This document shows positions 49,006-56,211 of a stretch of 64,000 nucleotides of DNA, in pieces (the stretch's first letter is position 1; every line of letters starts with the position of its first letter). The notes under the pieces were generated by a model. The model was not told the DNA's origin, did no database searches, and saw nothing but the letters and a program-made list of their open reading frames with translations. Source of the stretch: Pseudomonas sp. Leaf48 (lineage in GTDB: Bacteria; Pseudomonadota; Gammaproteobacteria; Pseudomonadales; Pseudomonadaceae); the NCBI RefSeq assembly GCF_001421885.1, contig NZ_LMLH01000028.1, forward strand, positions 339,143-403,142, given 5' to 3'. Made by a program: the position numbers and the translations under genes.

Positions 49006-50742
49006 TTACATACGCTCCAGAGTTTCCAGGCCCAAGAGTTCCAGGCCTTGCTTGAGAGTGCGGCCGGTCAGCGCGGCGAGGCGCAGGCGGCTCTGCATTT
49101 GTGCCGGGGTGTCGGCGGCGAGGATCGGGCAGTTCTCGTAGAAACTGGAGAACAGGCCGGCGACATCGTACAGGTAGGTGCAGAGGGTGTGCGGCGTGCC
49201 TTTTTCCGACACATTGTTCAGCACTTCGCCAAACTGCGCGAGTTTCGCTGCCAGTTCATGCTCGTGCGGCGCCTCCAGAACGATCTGGCCTTCGACTTCG
49301 CTGAATTCCTTGCCGAGTTTGCGGAATACGCCAGCCACGCGGGTGTAGGCATACAGCAGATACGGCGCGGTATTGCCTTCGAAGTTCAGCATCAGATCGA
49401 AGTTGAAGCTGTAGTCGCTGGTGCGGTGCTTGGACAGGTCGGCGTATTTCACCGCACCGATGCCCACGACCTTGGCGATGTTGCGCAGGTCGGCCTCGGC
49501 CAGCTCCGGGTTCTTGTCCTTCACCAGGATGTAGGCGCGCTCCTGGGCTTCGGTCAGCAGGTCGATCAGCTTCACGGTGCCGCCGTCACGGGTCTTGAAC
49601 GGACGGCCATCGGCGCCGTTCATCGTGCCGAAGCCCATGTGTTCCATTTCCATCGGATGGGTCACGAAGCCGGCCTTGCGCGCCACGGCGAACACTTGCT
49701 GGAAGTGCAGGGCCTGACGCTGGTCGACGAAATACAGCGCGCGATCAGCCTTGAGCTTGCCGCTGCGGTAGCGCACGGCGGCCAGGTCGGTGGTGGCGTA
49801 CAGGTAGCCGCCATCGGCCTTGACGATGATGACAGGCAGCGGGTCGCCATCGGCATTTTTGAATTCGTCGAGGAACACGCATTGGGCGCCGTTACTCTCG
49901 ACCAGCATGCCGGCGGCCTTGAGGTCATTGACCACGTTGATCAGGTCGTCGTTGTAGGCGCTTTCGCCCATCACGTCGGCCATGGTCAGTTTGACGTTGA
50001 GCAGTTCGTAGATCTTCTGGCAGTGGGACAGCGAGATGTCCTTGAACTTGGTCCACAGGGCCAGGCAGTCGGCATCGCCGGCCTGCAGCTTGACCACCAG
50101 GCCACGGGCGCGGTCGGCGAACTCTTCGGATTCGTCGAAGCGTTGCTTGGCGGCACGGTAGAAGTTTTCCAGGTCCGACAGTTCGTCGCTGGTGATCGGG
50201 TTTTCCTGCAGGTAGGCCATCAGCATGCCGAACTGGGTGCCCCAGTCGCCGACGTGGTTCTGACGGATCACTTCGTCGCCGAGGAATTCCAGGACACGTG
50301 CCACGCCGTCGCCGATGATGGTTGAGCGCAAGTGGCCGACGTGCATCTCTTTGGCCAGGTTCGGTGCCGACAGGTCAACCACCGTACGCTGCACCGGAGC
50401 GGCCTTGCGCACACCAATGCGCTCGTCGGCCAGGGCCGCGTCCAGGCGCGAAGCCAGGGCCTGGGTGTTCTGGAAGAAGTTCAGGAAGCCGGGACCTGCG
50501 ATTTCGGTCTTGCTGACGTTTTCGTCTGCCGGCAACGCGGCGATGATTTTCTCGGCCAGGTCGCGTGGCTTCATGCCCGCAGGCTTGGCCAGCATCATCG
50601 CGATGTTGCTGGCGAAGTCGCCGTTCTTCTTGTCACGAGAGTTTTCCACCTGGATCGCCGGCGACAGGCCTTCAGGCAACACACCTTCGTTGACGAGTTG
50701 GGTGATGGCTTGTTGGATCAGCTGGCGAATGGTGTCTTTCAT
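49006..50742 (-). CDS. argS: Arginyl-tRNA synthetase
   Basis: 578-aa class Ia synthetase. The N-terminal additional domain is followed by the HIGH-equivalent HVGHLRS in LAKEMHVGHLRSTIIGD (about residue 130). The KMSK motif is not canonical, as in E. coli ArgRS. The C-terminal anticodon-binding domain ends in LGLETLERM. The stop is directly followed by the SPOR gene. Confidence 0.97.
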   Translation of the reverse strand: MKDTIRQLIQQAITQLVNEGVLPEGLSPAIQVENSRDKKNGDFASNIAMMLAKPAGMKPRDLAEKIIAALPADENVSKTEIAGPGFLNFFQNTQALASRLDAALADERIGVRKAAPVQRTVVDLSAPNLAKEMHVGHLRSTIIGDGVARVLEFLGDEVIRQNHVGDWGTQFGMLMAYLQENPITSDELSDLENFYRAAKQRFDESEEFADRARGLVVKLQAGDADCLALWTKFKDISLSHCQKIYELLNVKLTMADVMGESAYNDDLINVVNDLKAAGMLVESNGAQCVFLDEFKNADGDPLPVIIVKADGGYLYATTDLAAVRYRSGKLKADRALYFVDQRQALHFQQVFAVARKAGFVTHPMEMEHMGFGTMNGADGRPFKTRDGGTVKLIDLLTEAQERAYILVKDKNPELAEADLRNIAKVVGIGAVKYADLSKHRTSDYSFNFDLMLNFEGNTAPYLLYAYTRVAGVFRKLGKEFSEVEGQIVLEAPHEHELAAKLAQFGEVLNNVSEKGTPHTLCTYLYDVAGLFSSFYENCPILAADTPAQMQSRLRLAALTGRTLKQGLELLGLETLERM

Positions 50743-50870
50743 GGTCTTCTCTTTCGACCGCTGGCGCGGCGGCGCATCGTGCGCTGGTGGAAAAACTGGG
50801 CATTATCCGTTGCGAAGACGGGCTTGCCAACCTTAGCAGGCTGCTTATGGATGTGTGGTGACAAATAGAC

Positions 50871-50968
50871 CGCTTTTGCGAGCAAGCCCGCTCCCACAAG
50901 GGTGGTGATATGACGCAGAACATGTGAACGCCGCGGGTCCTGTGGGAGCGGGTTTGCTCGCGAAAGCG
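50871..50968. repeat. REP doublet, family A, arms in outward order
   Basis: A right-type arm (TTTTGCGAGCAAGCCCGCTC) comes first and a left-type arm (GTGGGAGCGGGTTTGCTCGC) second, about 45 bp apart. It lies in the 235-bp gap between priA and argS. Confidence 0.88.
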
Positions 50969-50977
50969 ATCCGCCAA

Positions 50978-53197
50978 TCAATACAGATCCACGGGATCGA
51001 CATCCAGAGACCAACGCACCGCCCGTCCGCTCGGCATCTGCTCCAGCACCAGCAACCAACTGGCCAGCAACCGATGCAACGGCGCCCGAGCCGTGGCCTG
51101 CAACAATAGTTGCGCCCGATATCGCCCGGCCCGGCGTTCCATCGGCGCCGGCACCGGCCCCAGAAGTTCAATTCCGGTCAGGTTCTGTTCGGCCAGCAAG
51201 CGTTCGGCTTCGCTGCACGCCTCATCAAGAAATCCTTCCGCCTGCCCCGGTTTATGAGCTTCGGCCCGCAGCAGCGCCAGGTGCGCAAACGGTGGCAAAC
51301 CCGCCGCACGACGTTCGCTCAAGGCCTGTTCGGCAAAGGCGAAATAGCCTTGCTCGGTCAATTGCACCAGCAACGGATGATCAGCCAGGTGCGTCTGGAT
51401 GATCACCTTGCCGGGCTCTTCGGCGCGGCCAGCGCGGCCGGCGACCTGGACGATCAGCTGCGCCATGCGCTCGCTGGCGCGGAAATCACCGGAGAACAAG
51501 CCGCCATCAGCGTCGAGGATCGAGACCAGCGTTACCCGTGGAAAGTGGTGTCCTTTGGCAAGCATTTGCGTGCCGATCAGAATGCACGGCTGGCCTTTCT
51601 GAATGGTCGCGAACAACTGGTTCATTGCGTCCTTGCGCGACGTGCTGTCGCGGTCTACCCGCAGCACCGGATAATCCGGGAACAGAATCGCCAGGCGCTC
51701 TTCGGCTCGTTCAGTGCCGGCACCTACCGGGCGCAAGTCGACCTTGTTGCATTTAGGGCACTGGCGCGGCACGCGTTCGACGTAGCCGCAATGGTGACAA
51801 CGCAGTTCCCCGTAACGTTGATGCACGGTCATGCGCGCGTCGCAGCGCTGGCATTCGGACATCCAGCCGCAGTCATGACACAGCAGGGTTGGCGCAAAGC
51901 CCCGGCGGTTGAGGAAAACCAGTACTTGCTGACCGGCTGCAAGGGTCTGGCCGATGGCCTGTTGCATCGGCCCGGAAATGCCGCTGTCCAGCGGGCGACT
52001 TTTTACGTCCAGGCGCAGGAATCGCGGCTGCTTGGCGCCACCGGCACGTTCGTTCAGCCGTAACAGCCCATAGCGACCGGTGTAGGCGTTGTGCAGGCTT
52101 TCCAGCGAGGGTGTGGCGGACCCGAGGACAATCGGAATGTTTTCCTGCCGCGCTCTGACCAGTGCAAGGTCACGGGCGTGATAACGCAGGCCTTCCTGCT
52201 GCTTATAAGAGCCATCGTGCTCTTCGTCGATGATGATCAGCCCGGGGTTCTTCATTGGCGTGAACAGCGCCGAGCGGGTGCCGATGATGATGTCGGCCTC
52301 GCCGTCCCGGGCGGCAAGCCAGGCCTCAAGGCGCTCACGATCATTGACCGCCGAGTGGATCAGGGCGATGCGTGCATTGAAGCGTTGTTCGAAGCGCGCC
52401 AGGGTCTGCGGCCCTAGGTTGATTTCCGGGATCAGCACCAAGGCCTGCTTGCCGGCTTCCAGGCTTTCGCGGATCAGTTGCAAATACACTTCGGTCTTGC
52501 CGCTGCCGGTGACGCCGGCCAGCAGGAAGGCGTGATAGCTGTCGAAGCCGGCGCGAATCGCTTCATACGCGGCCTGCTGTTCGGGGTTGAGCGGCAGCTC
52601 GGGTTGCGCCAGCCAGTGTTCGTGGCGAGCACCAGGGGCGTGCCGGCGAATTTCGACCTGCACCAGATCCTTGGCCAGCAGCAGATCGAGGCTGTCCTTG
52701 CTCAGCATCAATTTGCTCAGTAACTGATGGGCGACGCCGTGGGGATGCTGCGCGAGTGTCGCCAGGGCTTCGCGCTGGCGCGGGGCGCGGGCGATGCGCG
52801 GGTCATCGAGGCTGGCGCCGGGCGCGGCGGACCAGAAGCGTTCCTGGCGTGCTTCGGCCAGTTCGCCCTGACGCAGTAGCACCGGCAACGCCCAGCTCAG
52901 GGTGTCGCCAAGGCTGTGCTGATAATACTGCGAGGTCCACAGGCACAGTTTGAACAGCGCCGGCGGCAGTGGCGGCGTGGCGTCGAGCAGGGCCAGGGCC
53001 GGCTTGAGTTTTTCTGCGGGTACTTCACTGGTGTCGGTGACTTCCACCAGGATTCCGATCATTTCCCGTCGACCGAACGGCACTCGCAGGCGCATGCCGG
53101 GGTGCAACTGGGCGCGCAGCACCCCGACCGGCGCGCGATAGTCGAACAGGCGGCGCAGAGGCGAAGGCAGGGCGAGGCGCAAAATGGCGTCGGGCAC
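50978..53197 (-). CDS. priA: Primosomal replication restart helicase PriA
   Basis: 739-aa 3'-to-5' superfamily 2 helicase that reloads the replisome at stalled forks. Walker A GVTGSGKT is at residues 228-235 and the DEEH box at about 325 (IIIDEEHD). Two zinc sites are formed by cysteines in CHDCGWMSECQRCD and CHHCGYVERVPRQCPKCN. The C-terminal helicase motifs (QMLAKGHHFP, QVAGRAGR) are intact. It starts at GTG 53197 and is divergent from rpmE. Confidence 0.97.
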   Translation of the reverse strand: MPDAILRLALPSPLRRLFDYRAPVGVLRAQLHPGMRLRVPFGRREMIGILVEVTDTSEVPAEKLKPALALLDATPPLPPALFKLCLWTSQYYQHSLGDTLSWALPVLLRQGELAEARQERFWSAAPGASLDDPRIARAPRQREALATLAQHPHGVAHQLLSKLMLSKDSLDLLLAKDLVQVEIRRHAPGARHEHWLAQPELPLNPEQQAAYEAIRAGFDSYHAFLLAGVTGSGKTEVYLQLIRESLEAGKQALVLIPEINLGPQTLARFEQRFNARIALIHSAVNDRERLEAWLAARDGEADIIIGTRSALFTPMKNPGLIIIDEEHDGSYKQQEGLRYHARDLALVRARQENIPIVLGSATPSLESLHNAYTGRYGLLRLNERAGGAKQPRFLRLDVKSRPLDSGISGPMQQAIGQTLAAGQQVLVFLNRRGFAPTLLCHDCGWMSECQRCDARMTVHQRYGELRCHHCGYVERVPRQCPKCNKVDLRPVGAGTERAEERLAILFPDYPVLRVDRDSTSRKDAMNQLFATIQKGQPCILIGTQMLAKGHHFPRVTLVSILDADGGLFSGDFRASERMAQLIVQVAGRAGRAEEPGKVIIQTHLADHPLLVQLTEQGYFAFAEQALSERRAAGLPPFAHLALLRAEAHKPGQAEGFLDEACSEAERLLAEQNLTGIELLGPVPAPMERRAGRYRAQLLLQATARAPLHRLLASWLLVLEQMPSGRAVRWSLDVDPVDLY

Positions 53198-53240
53198 GCG
53201 GGGATCTCGATAGGCGGAACAAACAGCAGGGCTATGACCT

Positions 53241-53328
53241 GTGGGAGCGGGCTTGCTCGCGAAGACGGAGTGTCAGTCAGCATTCAAGTCGTCTGACACA
53301 CCGCTTTCGCGAGCAAGCCCGCTCCCAC
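53241..53328. repeat. REP doublet, family A, between priA and rpmE
   Basis: Inverted arms GTGGGAGCGGGCTTGCTCGC and its complement around about 40 bp. It occupies the priA-proximal half of the 281-bp divergent region. Confidence 0.92.
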
Positions 53329-53380
53329 AGGGGCGGCGATTTGGTCGGGAGCCTAGCAGACGACCGGTTTGAGGGACAGC

Positions 53381-53408
53381 TTGCGTGATTGGCATTGTCT
53401 GGTAGAAT
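53381..53408 (+). promoter_or_regulatory. Putative sigma-70 promoter of rpmE
   Basis: TTGCGT (53381-53386) and TAGAAT (53403-53408) are separated by 16 bp. Transcription would start near 53415 and give a leader of about 65 bases. Confidence 0.6.
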
Positions 53409-53478
53409 CCGCGGCCTAATTACGTGCGGTATTCAACAATAGTGTTGGGTGGCGGCACGCTAGCCCGAGGAAGACACC

Positions 53479-53697
53479 ATGAAAGCTGATATCCATCCAG
53501 AATACCCAGCAGTTGCTGTTACCTGCAGCTGCGGCAACAAGTTCGAAACCCGTTCGACCTTCGGCAAAGCCCTGGCGATCGACGTTTGCAACGAATGCCA
53601 CCCGTTCTACACCGGTAAGCAGAAGACTCTGGACACTGGCGGCCGCGTTCAGCGCTTCGCCGACCGTTTCGGTGCATTCGGTGCGAAAAAGGCCTAA
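53479..53697 (+). CDS. rpmE: Ribosomal protein bL31, zinc-binding form
   Basis: 72-aa protein of the large ribosomal subunit. The four zinc ligands Cys16, Cys18, Cys37 and Cys40 (TCSCGN and CNEC) are all present, so this is the C+ form that is replaced by the C- paralogue (RpmE2, not in this window) under zinc starvation. Its terminator lies 45 bp downstream, inside the next gene. Confidence 0.97.
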   Translation: MKADIHPEYPAVAVTCSCGNKFETRSTFGKALAIDVCNECHPFYTGKQKTLDTGGRVQRFADRFGAFGAKKA

Positions 53698-53738
53698 GGC
53701 CGATCAACTTGGGAAGCCGTTACGGTTTTTCCTTGCTG

Positions 53739-54521
53739 ATGAAAAAGGCGCCCCTGGTGGGCGCCTTTTTTATGTCCGCGATTTGGCTATCAACGGCCCA
53801 GGCCTTCTGCCCGGCGCCCAGTGGTTTGGCCTCGGTCGCGGTAGAACGCGTGACAGACGGCGACACCTTGCGCCTGATCGATGGCCGCAGCGTGCGCTTG
53901 ATCGGCTTGAATACCCCGGAGCTGGGCAAAAAAGGGCGTAGCGACGAACCCTTCGCCGTGGCCGCGCGCAAGCGCCTCGAAGCGCTGGTGGCGGCGAGCG
54001 ATGGACGGGTCCAATTGTTGCCCGGTAAAGAAAGCAAAGATCACTACGGCCGTACCCTGGCCCATGTCTACGGTGCCGATGGAGCCAACTTCGAAGCGCA
54101 AATGCTCGCCGAGGGCCTGGGTTTTCAAGTCGCGGTCGCACCGAATGTCGATCTGGTCGTCTGTCAGCAAGAGGCGGAACGCAGCGCCCGTCAGGCCGGG
54201 CTCGGCGTGTGGGGCCAGTCACCTGTGCTGAAAGCGGATCAGATCAACGCTCCCGGCTTTGCCGTGCTCAGCGGTCGTGTGAGCAAGGTTCAACGCAATC
54301 GCGGCGGGTTTTGGATCGAGTTGCAGGATTCAGTTGTATTGCACGTTGCCCCCAATTGGCTGGCGCGGTTCGATGAAAAATCTCTGGAAGGGTTGAAAGG
54401 CAGGCAAGTCGAGGCTCGCGGCTGGGTGCTGGACCGTTCGCGACGTGGAGGGCGAAAGGAAGGGCAGGCGCGCTGGATGTTGCAATTGACCGACCCGGCG
54501 ATGCTTCAGGCAACGCAATGA
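53739..54521 (+). CDS. Secreted thermonuclease-family (SNase-like) nuclease
   Basis: 260-aa exported protein. ATG 53739 gives MKKAPLVGAFFMSAIWLSTAQA, a complete signal peptide; in-frame TTG codons upstream (53709, 53733) are less likely. The SNase domain covers about residues 28-150, with VERVTDGDTLRL, RLIGLNTPELGKKGR and DHYGRTLAHVY holding the calcium-binding and catalytic positions. The remaining 100 residues look like an OB-type accessory domain (GRVSKVQRNRGGFWIEL). The first codons overlap the rpmE terminator. Confidence 0.85.
   Translation: MKKAPLVGAFFMSAIWLSTAQAFCPAPSGLASVAVERVTDGDTLRLIDGRSVRLIGLNTPELGKKGRSDEPFAVAARKRLEALVAASDGRVQLLPGKESKDHYGRTLAHVYGADGANFEAQMLAEGLGFQVAVAPNVDLVVCQQEAERSARQAGLGVWGQSPVLKADQINAPGFAVLSGRVSKVQRNRGGFWIELQDSVVLHVAPNWLARFDEKSLEGLKGRQVEARGWVLDRSRRGGRKEGQARWMLQLTDPAMLQATQ
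53742..53771 (+). terminator. rpmE terminator embedded in the nuclease signal-peptide codons
   Basis: AAAAAGGCGCCC, loop CTGGT, then GGGCGCCTTTTTT: a perfect 7-bp GC stem extended by A/T pairs and a T tract. It starts three bases after the A of the nuclease ATG at 53739. The hairpin therefore both ends rpmE transcription and encodes KKAPLVGAFF. Confidence 0.85.
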
Positions 54522-54704
54522 TAAAAAATTGTAGACATTTTTTCTTTCGATTGTGAACACTGTATCCCTTGTGTTCCGTGGCTCTTGGGCCAAAGTCGTA
54601 GAGCAGGGCGCTTGACAGGGGTGACCGGTCAGTCTTGTGGGGACTTTGCGAGGCGCGTATCCTCGCTGACCAGTCTGTCCCACAGTAAAAAGCGGAATGC
54701 CAAA

Positions 54705-55973
54705 ATGTCTGATCTGAAAACTGCCGCTCTCGAATATCATGCCAATCCTCGTCCAGGGAAGCTGAGTGTCGAGCTCACCAAGGCCACTGCTACCGCCCGC
54801 GACCTGTCGCTGGCCTACAGCCCGGGCGTAGCCGAACCAGTGCGCGAGATCGCCCGCGATCCTGAACTGGCCTACAAGTACACCGGCAAAGGCAACCTGG
54901 TTGCAGTTATTTCCGATGGCACCGCGATTCTCGGCCTGGGTAACCTCGGCCCATTGGCTTCCAAGCCAGTAATGGAAGGTAAAGGCGTACTGTTCAAACG
55001 CTTCGCCGGCATTGATGTTTTCGACATCGAAGTCGACTCCGAAAGCCCTCAAGCCTTCATCGACACCGTCAAGCGCATCTCCATCACCTTCGGCGGCATC
55101 AACCTGGAAGACATCAAGGCGCCTGAGTGCTTTGAGATCGAGCGCACCCTGATCGAACAGTGCGACATTCCGGTATTCCACGATGACCAGCACGGCACCG
55201 CCATCGTGACCGCCGCAGGCATGATCAACGCCCTGGAAATCGCCGGCAAAACCCTGGCGCAAGCCAAGATCGTCTGCCTGGGCGCCGGCGCCGCCGCTAT
55301 CTCCTGCATGAAATTGCTGGTGAGCATGGGCGCCAACATCGAAAACATCTACATGGTTGACCGTACCGGCGTGATCCATTCCGGCCGTGACGACCTGAAC
55401 CAGTACAAGGCCGTGTTCGCTCACGCGACTGACAAGCGCACCCTGGCTGACGCACTGCAAGGCGCGGACGTATTCGTCGGCCTGTCCGGCCCGAACCTGC
55501 TGAGCCCTGAGGGCCTGCTGTCGATGGCGGCCAACCCGATCGTGTTCGCGTGCTCCAACCCGGATCCGGAAATCTCCCCGGAACTGGCCCACGCCACGCG
55601 TAACGACGTGATCATGGCTACCGGCCGTTCGGACTACCCGAACCAGGTCAACAACGTACTGGGCTTCCCGTTCATCTTCCGTGGTGCCCTGGACGTTCGC
55701 GCCAAGCGCATCAACGAAGAAATGAAAGTGGCTGCTGCCAATGCCCTGCGCGAACTGGCCAAGCTGCCAGTGCCTCAGGAAGTGTGCGACGCCTACGGCG
55801 GCATCAAGCTGGAATTCGGTCGTGAGTACATCATTCCAAAACCAATGGATGCCCGTCTGATCACCCTGATCTCCGACGCTGTGGCCAAGGCTGCGATCGA
55901 AACCGGCGTGGCGACCCTGCCGTATCCGAAGAACTACCCGCTCAAAAGCGTGGATGATGTGTTCAACGGCTAA
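54705..55973 (+). CDS. maeB: NADP-dependent malic enzyme, short form
   Basis: 422-aa enzyme that oxidatively decarboxylates malate to pyruvate. ATG 54705 gives MSDLKTAALEYH; the longer open frame upstream has no family resemblance. Motifs include LAYSPGVAEP, the substrate/metal site FHDDQHGTAIV (about 163-173) and the dinucleotide fold CLGAGAAAISCMKL. Unlike E. coli MaeB, it has no C-terminal phosphotransacetylase-like domain, which is the usual Pseudomonas form of this gene. Confidence 0.95.
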   Translation: MSDLKTAALEYHANPRPGKLSVELTKATATARDLSLAYSPGVAEPVREIARDPELAYKYTGKGNLVAVISDGTAILGLGNLGPLASKPVMEGKGVLFKRFAGIDVFDIEVDSESPQAFIDTVKRISITFGGINLEDIKAPECFEIERTLIEQCDIPVFHDDQHGTAIVTAAGMINALEIAGKTLAQAKIVCLGAGAAAISCMKLLVSMGANIENIYMVDRTGVIHSGRDDLNQYKAVFAHATDKRTLADALQGADVFVGLSGPNLLSPEGLLSMAANPIVFACSNPDPEISPELAHATRNDVIMATGRSDYPNQVNNVLGFPFIFRGALDVRAKRINEEMKVAAANALRELAKLPVPQEVCDAYGGIKLEFGREYIIPKPMDARLITLISDAVAKAAIETGVATLPYPKNYPLKSVDDVFNG

Positions 55974-55992
55974 GTCGTTGTAGCGCTTCAAC

Positions 55993-56027
55993 AAAAAGCC
56001 CCGGCTCGTGAGAGTCGGGGCTTTTTT
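55993..56027 (+). terminator. Terminator of maeB
   Basis: Hairpin AGCCCCGGCTC/GAGTCGGGGCT with loop GTGA and a six-T tract. Its stem sequence is the exact reverse complement of the ponA terminator stem at 56163-56195. Confidence 0.93.
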
Positions 56028-56061
56028 GTGCCTGAAGGTTTTGTGTCGATAGTGACGGCCC

Positions 56062-56126
56062 CATCGCCAGCAGGCTAGCTCCCACCTTGAAATGCGATCC
56101 CCTGTGGGAGCTAGCCTGCTAGCGAT
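56062..56126. repeat. REP doublet, family C
   Basis: Inverted arms ATCGCCAGCAGGCTAGCTCC and GGAGCTAGCCTGCTAGCGAT. It is centred between two convergent terminators. Confidence 0.9.
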
Positions 56127-56162
56127 AGGGCCAGTCCAGTCAGCACATAACCCATTGACAAT

Positions 56163-56195
56163 AAAAAGCCCCGACTCTCACGAGCCGGGGCTTTT
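56163..56195 (-). terminator. Terminator of ponA
   Basis: Read on the minus strand: GCCCCGGCTC, loop, GAGTCGGGGC and then TTTTTAT. It sits 17 bp downstream of the ponA stop and mirrors the maeB terminator base for base. Confidence 0.92.
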
Positions 56196-56211
56196 GCATT
56201 GCGCTACATGA

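Noticed and set aside
54612..54640. TTGACA upstream of maeB as a sigma-70 promoter
   Set aside because: The sequence 17 bp downstream (TTGTGG) does not resemble a -10 element.
54330..55994. 554-codon minus-strand open frame opposite maeB
   Set aside because: Antisense shadow of malic enzyme; includes the maeB terminator region.
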